Shown: positions 1 to 7,933, counted from the stretch's first letter. The stretch is 37,839 nucleotides of DNA from Fontibacillus panacisegetis (GCF_900102215.1 NZ_FNBG01000001.1:474618-512456), one strand, 5' to 3'. Notes: generated by a model from the letters alone, not told the origin. Program-made: numbers and translations.

Positions 1-203
1 CCTCTGGAAGAACGAGCCGTTACGATCAGCCGTTCCAGAGCCTCATTCACCTTTCCAGCATATTTTTTATTAGCTGTTTCACTTAATCCTTGTCCCGAAC
101 CATTGCAGATCTCCAAAGCTCTGAGCTGATTACACCTGCACATGTTGCCGAAGCTATACAGTACCACCAGTTAGATCATAAGCAGGAGGATTATGCTAAT
201 TAA
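1..203 (+). pseudogene. comM: comM/yifB (Mg-chelatase-like AAA ATPase) remnant with internal deletion
   Basis: Frame 1 reads PLEERAVTISRSRASF and then TFPAYFLLAVSLNPCP, which matches the central AAA region of the YifB/ComM family (the family continues with CGF/CGY). Immediately after this, in a different frame (codons starting at position 87), the sequence reads SLSRTIADLQSSELI and then TPAHVAEAIQYHQLDHK, ending at TAA 201-203; this is the family's extreme C-terminus. The region between these blocks, on the order of 150-200 residues in intact homologues, is missing. Frame 1 stops at TGA 127-129. The join lies near 92-97, and TCCC fits both sides (codons for CP and for SR), suggesting deletion at a short homology. 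ComM is a helicase used in natural transformation. The gene converges on yraN. The upstream part lies outside the window, so an intact 5' portion cannot be judged. Confidence 0.85.
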
Positions 204-221
204 TTTGTATTTTCCTGTCCC

Positions 222-269
222 AAAAAGGCCAAGTTTACTCGAAGTTGATTCTTGAGTAAACTTGGCCTT
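222..269 (-). terminator. Intrinsic terminator of the ylqG-ylqH-yraN cluster
   Basis: A perfect 16-bp inverted repeat (225-240 against 254-269) encloses a 13-nt loop. On the minus strand it is followed by a run of T (A222-A226 on the plus strand). It lies just after the yraN stop. Confidence 0.85.
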
Positions 270-281
270 ATAAAAATTAAA

Positions 282-692
282 TTAAAATGCATCTATGATA
301 TGATCCAGGGTATCTACATTACCATCAGAGCTCATGATGATCCCTATGACATCAAACCGGATTCTGGCATTCGACTTGGAGATGCGGTGCAGATATACAG
401 CTGCCGTGTCTCTGACTTGTTTGATTTTACGTGAAGTAATAGACTCCAGTGGCGATCCAAAGGTAAAGGAATTCTTCCCTCGACTGCGCACTTCAACAAT
501 CACTACGGTATGACCTGTCTCAGCAACAATATCAATTTCTCCAGAACGGCAACGCCAGTTACGTTCTAACACTTTGTAGCCCTGCTGAATCAAATAGTCT
601 GCAGCGATTTGTTCAGCAACGCTTCCTCGTGCCTTGCGCTGATCCATATCTACTCGCTTTTGAGCACCGGGAAGACCGTCATTCATACTCAT
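282..692 (-). CDS. yraN: YraN family (UPF0102) endonuclease-like protein
   Basis: 136 aa, the usual size for this small family. The core motifs are visible: AADYLIQQGYKVLERNWR (about 28-45), GEIDIVAE with the acidic residue (about 49-56) and VIVEVRSR (about 62-69). This is the restriction-endonuclease-like fold with E-x-K/R chemistry; here the basic residue is Arg. Cellular role is not established; a Holliday-junction or DNA-processing role has been proposed for the family. The start at 692 follows GAGGGA at a good distance and overlaps the end of the FlhB-like gene by 14 nt, suggesting translational coupling. It is the last gene before a strong terminator. Confidence 0.85.
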   Translation of the reverse strand: MSMNDGLPGAQKRVDMDQRKARGSVAEQIAADYLIQQGYKVLERNWRCRSGEIDIVAETGHTVVIVEVRSRGKNSFTFGSPLESITSRKIKQVRDTAAVYLHRISKSNARIRFDVIGIIMSSDGNVDTLDHIIDAF

Positions 693-990
693 TGTGCTTC
701 CCTCTTTCCAGGAGCTTGTCCGAGCGATAAATAAAGCTGAGTATTTCAGCTACCAATGTATACAGCTCGGGTGGAATTTGGGTATCTAAATCTAGTTTGG
801 ATAGTACTTCAACCAAAGCTGCGTCCTCTTGAACAGGAACCCCGCTTTCCTTCGCCTTCTCCAGTATCCTTTCCGCTAACAAACCACTGCCTTTCGCAGT
901 AACGACTGGAGCTTCATGCAATGAGGGCTCGTATTTTAGGGCAACTGCCTTTTTAAATGCAAGAGGAGTATCTTTCTGATTCTCACTCAT
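679..990 (-). CDS. FlhB C-terminal-domain-like protein (YlqH type)
   Basis: 103 aa soluble protein resembling only the cytoplasmic C-terminal domain of FlhB/EscU export-switch proteins: AVALKYEPSLHEAPVV (about 15-30), LLAERILEKAKESGVPVQED (about 37-56), then LDTQIPPELYTLVAEILSFI (about 69-88). The membrane part of FlhB is absent, and so is the autocleavage motif NPTH; the corresponding place reads PSLHEAP. In full-length FlhB this domain sets substrate specificity of flagellar type III export; what the stand-alone form does is not established. ATG at 990 overlaps the stop of the 658-aa gene (ATGA), so the two are probably coupled. The FliK-like upstream partner fits a FlhB/FliK-type pairing. 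Confidence 0.8.
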   Translation of the reverse strand: MSENQKDTPLAFKKAVALKYEPSLHEAPVVTAKGSGLLAERILEKAKESGVPVQEDAALVEVLSKLDLDTQIPPELYTLVAEILSFIYRSDKLLERGKHNEYE

Positions 991-2963
991 ACGCGATAGT
1001 CCACTCCTTTATATGTGCTTGGCGCATAAGAGTGTGACATACCTATATCGTTGCTATTGCTCTCTTCCTCAGAGTTATTTGGAATAAGCAACTCTGCCTT
1101 CATGGATAACAGCTTATAACCTGAAGCTTCCAAAGCATCTGCGATTTCAGGCTGCCTCGACTCCAAAAACAAACCTGTCGTCTCCTGCTCGCTGTACAAC
1201 TTTAGAAGCACCTTATTATCCGCTACTTGTACGTCAACCATGATCTGTCCTAAGGTTTTCATTTGCAGATCGAACCACAGGCGGCAATTGGAGGCATCCA
1301 GCTCTCCTTTGCGTCCTCGACGGGATTCGATATGTACTGCTGCTGTCTGCTCGCCGTCCGGGCCGATAAAAGGCAGGAACATCGTAACCTGCGCGAATGG
1401 CGAGGTTCGATCCGTATTAAGCAGCAGCTGTTGTCCGGTCAGCTGATGCACCAGTTGCCGCGCAGCCTCTTGGAGTGGTGCGGGCAGGTCGTCTGCTGCT
1501 ACTATTTTTAGCAGCAGGCCCTTTAACGTGTCATGGGCATTGCTGCTGCCCATGACCGTGTCCGCTCCGGCGGCGGCTCCCGCCGCGCCGCCGGGCACGG
1601 CCACGCCCGCAACATCACCGCTTCGCGGTGGTGCGGGCGTAATTCCCGGCGCGGCCTCAGGCGCGCTGCCGGGTACACCGCCGGGCGCCGGTGCGCTCGC
1701 GCCCGGCGCTGTTGGCGACGCCGTGCCTGCGGCTGGCGGCGCCGCTGCCTGCGTCGGCCCGCCTGGGGCGGCCGAGCGCAGCACCTGCTGCTCGTGCTCC
1801 GCACCGAGCAGCTTCAGCACGCGACCAACCCAGGACTCCGTCACTTGGGTTGGTCGCGGCTGTGCCTGCGGCAGAGTCCCTGCGGACTCTCCGCCGCTCG
1901 CTGCTGCTCCGGTCGCAGCAGCATTCGATCTGGCCGCTACGACTCCAGCGGCCGTCCCCTTAACATCCCCACGAGCCGCTGCCACATTATTCTCCTGGTT
2001 GTTTATACCAGGCATACCGTCCTGCAACATCGCTGAACGCACATCAGACAACACCTGGTTCAGCTTAAGCAGCAACATTTGATCTCCTGAATTGGCGTTC
2101 TGCACAACACCAGCTTGTGCAGGTGTACCCGTTGGAACGCCAACTGTTCCTGCATTCTGTAATACCGTAGGCGATACAGATGTATTATTCAGACCAGCCT
2201 GCCCCCCTGTTGTACCTTGTCCTGCTTGCGTCATTGGAGACGATACCGTTTGGGAAGCCAAGCTATTTTGATTTAAAGCTGCACTGCCCCCGTTACCAGT
2301 TTGAGTCGTTGCTCCGTTGCCATTCGTGTTCCCAGAGTTACTCAAAGGTGCTGTATTAGCTAACAACTGCTTCAGAACAGTACCAAGCTGTTCCTCCAAA
2401 GAGGACAACAGGACGTGAAGAGGTGGCCCAAATATGGCTTGATGGAGACCAGCGACCGTTTCTCCAGTAATAGGAAGTCCCCGGCTCATAGCAATTCCAG
2501 CAGCCTGTATCCATTCTCCTAAAGGAACCGATGCCGGCCTTGCTGAAGACATTGCCATAAGCTGATTGACATTATCCTTCGTCAATGGGATTCCGTTCTC
2601 ACGCATCAATTGAATCAGTTCACGATTTGCCGAAGTATTCTCCAGTCCTAATCCTTCCAATGTGCTTGCCAGTGAAGCAGGGGACAATGGCGTCGTCGGG
2701 AGCGAATTGATCGGCTTAAGCATCATTAAACCTTGCTCGACCTGCGGCTGTACCTGCAGCAACGTCGTTTGTCCCTGTTTTAACGGCGTTTCAAGTGCAG
2801 CATGCAGCTTAACTCCTTGAACCTGAATTACAGCCTCTTGTCCGTCTTCAGACACACTTAATACAGTTCCTCTCACTACTTGACCCGACTTGAGTTCCAG
2901 AGATTTAGGCTCTCCCGACTTTATATCCCCAAGCATATTTCGGAGTAATGGACCGATATTCAT
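987..2963 (-). CDS. FliK-like hook-length-control-type protein (YlqG-like), 658 aa
   Basis: Large soluble protein, no signal peptide seen. N-terminal block (1-190): LELKSGQVVRGTVLSVSEDG, a short beta-rich segment, then helical repeats. A low-complexity linker (about 190-480) is rich first in N/G/T/S/Q and then in A/P/G. The C-terminal block (about 485-620) contains RLWFDLQMKTLGQIMVDVQV and LLKLYSEQETTGLFLE, resembling the Flg_hook domain of FliK. In FliK this domain meets FlhB to switch export; here the next gene is an FlhB-C-domain protein, coupled by ATGA. The linker DNA (about 1540-1960) is extremely GC-rich compared with the flanks. Family assignment is by pattern and context; function is inference. 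Confidence 0.65.
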   Translation of the reverse strand: MNIGPLLRNMLGDIKSGEPKSLELKSGQVVRGTVLSVSEDGQEAVIQVQGVKLHAALETPLKQGQTTLLQVQPQVEQGLMMLKPINSLPTTPLSPASLASTLEGLGLENTSANRELIQLMRENGIPLTKDNVNQLMAMSSARPASVPLGEWIQAAGIAMSRGLPITGETVAGLHQAIFGPPLHVLLSSLEEQLGTVLKQLLANTAPLSNSGNTNGNGATTQTGNGGSAALNQNSLASQTVSSPMTQAGQGTTGGQAGLNNTSVSPTVLQNAGTVGVPTGTPAQAGVVQNANSGDQMLLLKLNQVLSDVRSAMLQDGMPGINNQENNVAAARGDVKGTAAGVVAARSNAAATGAAASGGESAGTLPQAQPRPTQVTESWVGRVLKLLGAEHEQQVLRSAAPGGPTQAAAPPAAGTASPTAPGASAPAPGGVPGSAPEAAPGITPAPPRSGDVAGVAVPGGAAGAAAGADTVMGSSNAHDTLKGLLLKIVAADDLPAPLQEAARQLVHQLTGQQLLLNTDRTSPFAQVTMFLPFIGPDGEQTAAVHIESRRGRKGELDASNCRLWFDLQMKTLGQIMVDVQVADNKVLLKLYSEQETTGLFLESRQPEIADALEASGYKLLSMKAELLIPNNSEEESNSNDIGMSHSYAPSTYKGVDYRV

Positions 2964-3001
2964 AATTCTCCCCCCGATCTACAATTGATTATATGGAAAG
3001 A

Positions 3002-3700
3002 GGCTGTCCCAAAAGTTATCTAAGATAACTTTGAGGGACGCTTCTTCTAGCAGTGAACAGGCACGACATCAGGGAAAACCTGCACAAACAACTATGACGC
3101 CAAGCGTCACCACCTAGAATGAAAATAAGACCCTCTAAATTTCCAAATTACGCTTTAGCGAAATAGTACAACTGCTTATTCGTGAGAGGTCAGAGGATTG
3201 CAGCTCGAACACAGTAGAGGAAAAAATCTCCTTTATTTTCGTAAATGAGATGATTTTAAAGAAAATAAAGGAAGTATTTTCCTTTATCCTCACTGAAATT
3301 GCCCTAAAATGCGAAAAATCAGCGTTTAGCACCAAAATAGAGGAATTAAGTTCCTTTATTTTATGATCTTGAGCGAATTCTGATAGAATAGAGGAACTTT
3401 TTTCCTTTATTGCTACCGAAGTGCTGAGATAGGTCGAAAACGCCAACCGTAGCCCAAGATGCTTTTGTTTAACACGAGCCTAATCACGATTACTTGTGGC
3501 ATACTCTTTATTTTCGTATAAAATGCAGGAGAGAAAGCCTGCACATTTGCAGCATTTGCAGCAATTTCAGGAATTCCGCATCATGACACTATTACACATA
3601 AGATATGGTCATGGAATGTGGCGGGATCAAGCGGTGCAGGGATCGACTTCCTTGCACCACTATTTCTAGTTTTGACACTAAACCTATTTTTGGGACAGCC
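3002..3700. mobile_element. Non-coding ~700-bp element bounded by a 13-bp perfect inverted repeat
   Basis: GGCTGTCCCAAAA at 3002-3014 is repeated inverted at 3688-3700. The left end also forms its own hairpin (3006-3039: GTCCC, AAGTTATC, then their complements). No transposase can be read inside; one unbroken frame near 3529-3720 has no start codon or recognisable family. The ends resemble the GGCTGTCCC-type termini of Firmicute insertion sequences, so a miniature non-autonomous element or a decayed IS is plausible. No flanking target duplication was recognised. The element separates the FliK-like gene from rnhB, and most of this 748-bp gene-free stretch is accounted for by it and the repeats inside. 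Confidence 0.4.
3215..3409. repeat. Degenerate 123-bp tandem repeat with four short palindromes
   Basis: Four variants of TAGAGGAA-n5-TTCCTTTA start at 3215, 3266, 3338 and 3389. The spacing is 51, 72 and 51, so pairs recur with a period of 123 bp (3215 to 3338; 3266 to 3389). Each copy can fold as a small hairpin. Sequence between the palindromes has diverged. No ribosome binding site or plausible protein is associated. Confidence 0.6.
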
Positions 3701-3711
3701 CCCACTAGCTA

Positions 3712-4332
3712 TTAAAACAATGTTTGTTCCTCAACAAACAAATTTCTCATAAAACTCCTGCGATGCATTGGGGTTGGTCCTAATGCCTGAATCTGCTCCC
3801 GATGCATCTTCGTCGCATACCCCTTATGTATTGCTATACCATACTCCGGATACATAGCATTCCATTCTCCTTGGCACAAGCGATCTCTGGTTACCTTTGC
3901 AATAATAGAGGCAGCTGCAATAGACTGGCTATTGGCATCTCCCTTGATCACCGCCAGCTGCGGAATACTCAAATCCACCTTTTCCGCATCCACTAACATA
4001 AAATCCGGAGTAACAGAGAGCTGCTCTACGGCTATTTTCATAGCCAGACGGGTTGCCTGCTTAATATTAATCTGATCTATCATTTTAGCATCCACATGCC
4101 CTACACCAACTGCAATAGCCTGTTTCATAATTTCGTCATAGAGGAGGTCGCGCTTTTTGGGACTCAATTTTTTTGAATCATTTACCTCTTCAATAATCAA
4201 ACCTTGCGGTAAAATAACTGCCGCCGCAACCACATCACCAAACAGACATCCTCTTCCTACCTCATCAATACCCGCAATATGTTGATAGGAGAGATTCCAA
4301 TATTCCTTTTCATAGCTTAATAAATTACACAT
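3712..4332 (-). CDS. rnhB: Ribonuclease HII
   Basis: 206 aa. RNase HII removes ribonucleotides embedded in DNA. Seen: IAGIDEVGRG (about 18-27) with the catalytic Asp-Glu pair and the GRG minor-groove loop; NDSKKLSPKKRDLLYDEI; MLVDAEKV with the third acidic residue; KGDANSQSIAAASIIAKVTR with the fourth. Oddities: after GRG the family reads PLAGPV, here it is CLFGDV, and the usual VDG reads VDA. The acidic residues are all kept, so the protein is probably active, but the substrate loop is altered. It lacks the long N-terminal extension of the B. subtilis enzyme, close to the short E. coli form. The start at 4332 follows an AAGGAGGCGCC-type site. It sits downstream of rbgA, as in Bacillus. Confidence 0.9.
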   Translation of the reverse strand: MCNLLSYEKEYWNLSYQHIAGIDEVGRGCLFGDVVAAAVILPQGLIIEEVNDSKKLSPKKRDLLYDEIMKQAIAVGVGHVDAKMIDQINIKQATRLAMKIAVEQLSVTPDFMLVDAEKVDLSIPQLAVIKGDANSQSIAAASIIAKVTRDRLCQGEWNAMYPEYGIAIHKGYATKMHREQIQALGPTPMHRRSFMRNLFVEEQTLF

Positions 4333-4524
4333 GGCGCCTCCTTGTAATCCTTACCTCTAATTAGCTTACTTACAACGATAGAATTTATCAAGCAACACCA
4401 AGTTAACAATAATATTATCGGCATGTTAACATCATTTCGAAAGTCGTTTAATAAAAAAGAAAGCCCACTAACCAAAAAAACTCAAGAAAAATAAATATGA
4501 ACTCTCGAGCATCCAAAATTAAAT

Positions 4525-4573
4525 AAAAACCCCCTCAAGCATCATGTCAGTTTGACATGAGAGCAATGAAGGG
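4525..4573 (-). terminator. Intrinsic terminator after rbgA
   Basis: On the minus strand a long stem (4530-4573, centred on TCATGTCA-AAC-TGACATGA) is followed by TTTTTATTTAA. It would end the rbgA transcript. About 190 bp between it and the rnhB start are AT-rich, and I saw no further gene there. Confidence 0.8.
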
Positions 4574-4595
4574 ATCTATATATCATACTGTGATA

Positions 4596-5459
4596 TTAAT
4601 AAGGTGCCTCCAGAGAATATCTGCCTAGTTTACCCGCCCGAAGCTCACGCAACAGTATGCCTGAAGCTTTCTCCAGATCAACACGGCCACCGCTAACCAG
4701 GCAGCCCCGTTTGCGACCAACCGCTTCCATTACTGCAACAATCTCATCCGGATTTTCGAAATCTGTAGGCTGCTCCTTCAAATCGAAGCGTTCCTGAAAA
4801 GGCTCCCAGTAATACTTAACTAGATACTTTACGCCAAAAAAGGCTACATCCTCAATATTCAAAATCTCCTCGCGAATCGCACCTGTAACCGCAAGGCGAT
4901 AACCAACATTCTGATCCTCGAACTTTGGCCACAGAATCCCCGGTGTATCAAGTAATTCCATCTCTGTACCTACTTTAATCCACTGTTGTCCCTTTGTTAC
5001 GCCTGGTCTGTCACCGGTAGCTGCAATGCTTCGTCCAGCCAAACGATTAATGAGTGTAGACTTACCTACATTCGGTATCCCGACAATAAGAGCGCGAACA
5101 GCACGGGGGTTTATTCCTTTTGCCAATTGCTTCTCAATTTTTTCCTTTAACAGTTCCTTGGCAAGGAGAGGGATCTCTTTGATGCCATGACCACTGGAAG
5201 CATCAGCTGCTATAGCCAAATGTCCTTCCTCTTTAAAAAACTCGATCCACTGCTTCGTCACCGCTGGATCAGCAAGATCCGATTTGTTTAACACGATCAG
5301 GCGTGGTTTACCCTGCAAAATTTCATCAATCATCGGATTTCTGCTGGATTGCGGCAGTCTTGCATCTACCAGTTCGATCACGACATCAATCAGCTTAAGC
5401 TTCTCCTGAATTTGACGACGTGCCTTGGTCATATGTCCGGGAAACCATTGTATTGTCAT
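4596..5459 (-). CDS. rbgA: Ribosome biogenesis GTPase RbgA (YlqF)
   Basis: 287 aa, normal length. It assembles the large ribosomal subunit late, recruiting proteins such as L16. The GTPase motifs are in circularly permuted order, diagnostic for the YlqF family: [11 protein letters not shown] (G4, about 54-64) precedes [18 protein letters not shown] (G1, about 127-144), then GVTKGQQW (G2 region) and [10 protein letters not shown] (G3, about 168-177). The N-terminus [17 protein letters not shown] is the family signature. A C-terminal helical RNA-binding domain follows. Neighbours are lepB upstream and rnhB downstream, as in Bacillus. Confidence 0.95.
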   Translation of the reverse strand: MTIQWFPGHMTKARRQIQEKLKLIDVVIELVDARLPQSSRNPMIDEILQGKPRLIVLNKSDLADPAVTKQWIEFFKEEGHLAIAADASSGHGIKEIPLLAKELLKEKIEKQLAKGINPRAVRALIVGIPNVGKSTLINRLAGRSIAATGDRPGVTKGQQWIKVGTEMELLDTPGILWPKFEDQNVGYRLAVTGAIREEILNIEDVAFFGVKYLVKYYWEPFQERFDLKEQPTDFENPDEIVAVMEAVGRKRGCLVSGGRVDLEKASGILLRELRAGKLGRYSLEAPY

Positions 5460-5506
5460 ACTTTATCACCTCTAGCTCCCGATTAGGCATCCCAACCGGA
5501 TGTCTT

Positions 5507-6130
5507 CTAATGTTTGATAAAATTGATATCCTTCATCGGCCAAAATACAAGATCAGCGCGTCCAATGATATCTCCATAAGGCACAAACCCGATTCGTCTG
5601 CTGTCTGTACTATTTGATCGGTTATCACCTAGCACGAACACGTATCCCTCAGGTACTTTTCCATCAGGAACAAACTCATTCGGTAAATTTGCTTCCGTAT
5701 TATACAGCTCGTTATTTTTATGCTTTTCATCAAGGACATCTTGAATATAAGGTTCATTAATAACTTGACCATTTATCGTTACAGTATCCCCTTCAACCTT
5801 CACGGTATCCCCGGGCACACCGATTACTCTCTTAATAAAATCGCGCCCCTCTGACGGTACATGGAATACAACAACTTCCCCATGTTTCGGCTCGCGCATA
5901 TCATAAATAATTTTGTTAACGATAATTCTCTCACCAGTATGGAAATTGGGCTGCATAGATGGACCATCAACAATAAACGGCGCGAATAAAAGCCATCGAA
6001 TGACTACTACCAATACAACGGCGATCACGATGGCCTTTAACCACTCAAACGCCTCACTTTTTCCCTTTTTGGCCGGGTCCTGTGGAGTACCCGAATGGCC
6101 CGGATTGTCAGATTGAACTTGATGCTCCAT
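5507..6130 (-). CDS. lepB: Type I signal peptidase
   Basis: 207 aa from ATG 6130 (AGTGAGGT upstream); the frame stays open further upstream, but that part overlaps the rplS terminator and is not credible as protein. A single membrane anchor AIVIAVVLVVVIRWLLFAPF is followed by the box B serine in VDGPSMQPNF and the catalytic lysine in DFIKRVIGVPGD (Ser-Lys dyad); box E is GDNRSNSTDSRRIGFV. The N-terminal cytosolic stretch is rich in Q, N, G and K. It cleaves signal peptides of Sec-exported proteins at the outer face of the membrane. It lies between rplS and rbgA; after the rplS terminator it may need its own promoter. Confidence 0.95.
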   Translation of the reverse strand: MEHQVQSDNPGHSGTPQDPAKKGKSEAFEWLKAIVIAVVLVVVIRWLLFAPFIVDGPSMQPNFHTGERIIVNKIIYDMREPKHGEVVVFHVPSEGRDFIKRVIGVPGDTVKVEGDTVTINGQVINEPYIQDVLDEKHKNNELYNTEANLPNEFVPDGKVPEGYVFVLGDNRSNSTDSRRIGFVPYGDIIGRADLVFWPMKDINFIKH

Positions 6131-6186
6131 GGATCGTGACCTCACTTTACCTCGAAATATGTAGTAAACACTCATTATCAGAAAAT

Positions 6187-6217
6187 AGTAAGGGGGCTTG
6201 ATGGTTACAAGCCCCCT
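6187..6217 (-). terminator. Intrinsic terminator after rplS
   Basis: On the minus strand, AGGGGGCTTG pairs with CAAGCCCCCT (6191-6217, 7-nt loop), followed by TACTATTTTC. It sits between the rplS stop and the lepB start. The T run is interrupted, so partial read-through into lepB is possible. Confidence 0.75.
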
Positions 6218-6233
6218 CTTGATCGTTAACGAA

Positions 6234-6578
6234 TTAACGACGCACTTCTTTAATTCTTGCAGCTTTACCACGAAGTTCACGAAGATAGTACAGCTTCGCG
6301 CGACGTACTTTACCACGGCGAGCCACTTCGATTTTATCGATTTTTGGGGAATTAAGCGGGAAAGTTCTTTCCACACCTACACCATTCGAAATTTTACGAA
6401 CTGTAAAAGTTTCGCTGATTCCACCACCACGGCGTTTAATTACAACACCTTCAAACAACTGGATACGCTCACGAGTTCCCTCAATAACCTTAACGAACAC
6501 TTTCAAAGTGTCACCAGGACGAAAACTCGGAATATCTTTGCGAAGTTGTTCTTGCGTAATCGCTTGTAGGATATTCAT
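6234..6578 (-). CDS. rplS: Ribosomal protein bL19
   Basis: 114 aa, standard size. Typical sequence: [20 protein letters not shown] (about 19-38), [20 protein letters not shown] (about 39-58), [20 protein letters not shown]. It sits at the 30S-50S interface. AAGGAGGAGTCATAG precedes ATG 6578. In Bacillus trmD is directly upstream; here the deacetylase and tgl genes (opposite strand) separate them, and rplS has its own promoter and leader. Confidence 0.97.
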   Translation of the reverse strand: MNILQAITQEQLRKDIPSFRPGDTLKVFVKVIEGTRERIQLFEGVVIKRRGGGISETFTVRKISNGVGVERTFPLNSPKIDKIEVARRGKVRRAKLYYLRELRGKAARIKEVRR

Positions 6579-6600
6579 CTATGACTCCTCCTTCCACTCA

Positions 6601-6659
6601 GGTGTTCATGCCTCTTCCGAAGAACTCCTGTTCTCCCTCATCATCCGCAGAGGACCACC
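6601..6659 (-). promoter_or_regulatory. Structured rplS 5' leader (L19-leader-like) with upstream promoter
   Basis: On the minus strand GGTG and CCTCT (6659-6645 side) pair with AGAGG and CACC (6616-6601 side), enclosing a hairpin AGAAC-AGGA-GTTCT. The structure lies directly before the rplS ribosome binding site. A promoter fits just upstream: TTGCTA at 6702-6707 and TAAAAT at 6679-6684, 17-bp spacer. Autoregulatory L19 leaders are described in Bacillus-group bacteria; whether this one matches that family is inference. Confidence 0.5.
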
Positions 6660-6861
6660 GAATTCACAACAAAAAGAATTTTATCATATTTTACAAGCCA
6701 TAGCAAGGTGAATCTTATAACTAGTGTCAGATCTCCAATCAGTAATGTCGAAAATGGTAAGGATCTTTAGATCATTTTTTTAATTATTATATTTATGTAA
6801 CTTCTCTCATTTTATTATCGTTTAAATTGTAAAATATACTACATTTAAGGAGAGCACTATA

Positions 6862-7785
6862 TTGATTCGTTATAAAAAACTCATTCTTTCTTCAATCATT
6901 TTGTCATTAATTATAGTTAGTTATTTTGTGGCTGTTGCAAACCCCACTAATACCTTGTCACGTAAAGCCTGTAGCTCTTGGTCCATCGTTAAAGATTCAG
7001 CATTTTTATTGTCTCAACCCGGAAAATTAACGGAAACAATAGAGCTTCCAGACAACTTCAAGGTTCAGAAAGGGACGGCTGAAGAAGTACCTGTACTCAT
7101 GTACCATTACATCACACCAAAGGAATATAACAAAGAACCGGGAAACAAATCAGTGATCAACCTAGAGGCTTTTGAGGAAAATATGAAGTACCTATATGAG
7201 CAAGGATATTATACCGCAAGTCTGGAGGAACTGGAAAAGTACGTTCACGGCGAGATATCCCTTCCACTCAAAACTGTAGTCATTACTTTTGATGATGGTT
7301 ATCAGAATAATTATATTTATGCCTATCCTATACTAAAAAAATACGGTTTTCGAGCCGCGATTTTTATTATTGGAGCAAGAATTGAAGAGCAAACCGTCGA
7401 TTTCGACCCTGCTAAAAAAAGCTTCTTATCTTATAACGAGTTAGAGGCTTCATCCGATATTTTTGAATATCACAGTCATACATATGATTTACATCAAAAA
7501 GGCTTCGAAAAATGCGGTGTGAAATATTCATCCGCCCTTGACCGTAAGCTTATAGAAAATGATATCGCTCAATTCAAAAGCTTAGGAATAGATACACCTT
7601 ATTTCGCCTATCCTTTTGGTGAAAAAAGAGACATTCAAAAATACCTCTTACAAAAAAATGGATACCGAATGGCTTTTTCAGTTCTTTCAGGCTTTGTACA
7701 TCCGGGTGATCCTCCTTTGGATCTAAATCGACTTACAGTAACTTCTACCACGCAATTATCACAATTATTGCAATCAAATCAATAA
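6862..7785 (+). CDS. Membrane-anchored/secreted polysaccharide deacetylase (CE4, NodB domain)
   Basis: 307 aa from TTG 6862, chosen because AAGGAGA lies 10 nt upstream. The N-terminal hydrophobic segment LILSSIILSLIIVSYFVAVA (about 6-25) is an uncleaved anchor or signal. The catalytic domain has VPVLMYHYITP (about 75-85), VVITFDDGYQNNY with the Asp-Asp of motif 1 (about 133-145), EYHSHTYDLH with the two metal-binding His (motif 2, about 198-207) and FAYPFGEKRD (motif 3). Family members remove N-acetyl groups from cell-wall or exopolysaccharide sugars; the exact substrate cannot be told. It is on the plus strand with tgl, interrupting the usual trmD-rplS neighbourhood. Codon use is AT-rich. 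Confidence 0.85.
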   Translation: MIRYKKLILSSIILSLIIVSYFVAVANPTNTLSRKACSSWSIVKDSAFLLSQPGKLTETIELPDNFKVQKGTAEEVPVLMYHYITPKEYNKEPGNKSVINLEAFEENMKYLYEQGYYTASLEELEKYVHGEISLPLKTVVITFDDGYQNNYIYAYPILKKYGFRAAIFIIGARIEEQTVDFDPAKKSFLSYNELEASSDIFEYHSHTYDLHQKGFEKCGVKYSSALDRKLIENDIAQFKSLGIDTPYFAYPFGEKRDIQKYLLQKNGYRMAFSVLSGFVHPGDPPLDLNRLTVTSTTQLSQLLQSNQ

Positions 7786-7846
7786 AATTAGATCTGACAT
7801 CAGTTTGGATAAACTAACACAATAGGCATTGTTTTCTAAGGCGATT

Positions 7847-7880
7847 CTAAAGGGTAGCAATCTACCTTTTAGTGTCGTCT
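7847..7880 (+). terminator. Probable terminator after the deacetylase
   Basis: CTAAAGGGTAG-CAAT-CTACCTTTTAG (7847-7872, one G-T pair), then a T-rich stretch TCTTTCTCTTTTT beginning about 8 nt later. The delayed T run lowers confidence. Confidence 0.5.
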
Positions 7881-7933
7881 TTCTCTTTTTACGACTACAT
7901 TCATTTCCGACGTTTTTTTTCATAAGCTTTACT

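Noticed and set aside
1528..2082. Long plus- and minus-strand frames inside the FliK-like gene
   Set aside because: They arise from the GC-rich, stop-poor linker; the minus-strand 658-aa frame has conserved ends and coupling signals.
3135..3446. 103-aa minus-strand frame over the 3.2-kb repeats
   Set aside because: It is a translation of the tandem palindromic repeat (IKE...SSI units), with no ribosome binding site and no family resemblance.
3529..3720. Open plus-strand frame with AAFAAISGIPHHD- and FLAPLFLVLTLNLF-like segments
   Set aside because: No start codon or ribosome binding site and no recognised family; it runs through the inverted-repeat end of the putative element.
6131..6376. 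N-terminal extension of the signal peptidase frame
   Set aside because: It spans the rplS terminator and antisense rplS sequence; ATG 6130 has its own ribosome binding site and gives the normal LepB N-terminus.
6725..7799. TGTCAGATCT / AGATCTGACA inverted pair flanking the deacetylase gene (6725-6734 and 7790-7799)
   Set aside because: Only 10 bp, no target duplication or transposase; not enough to call a mobile cassette.
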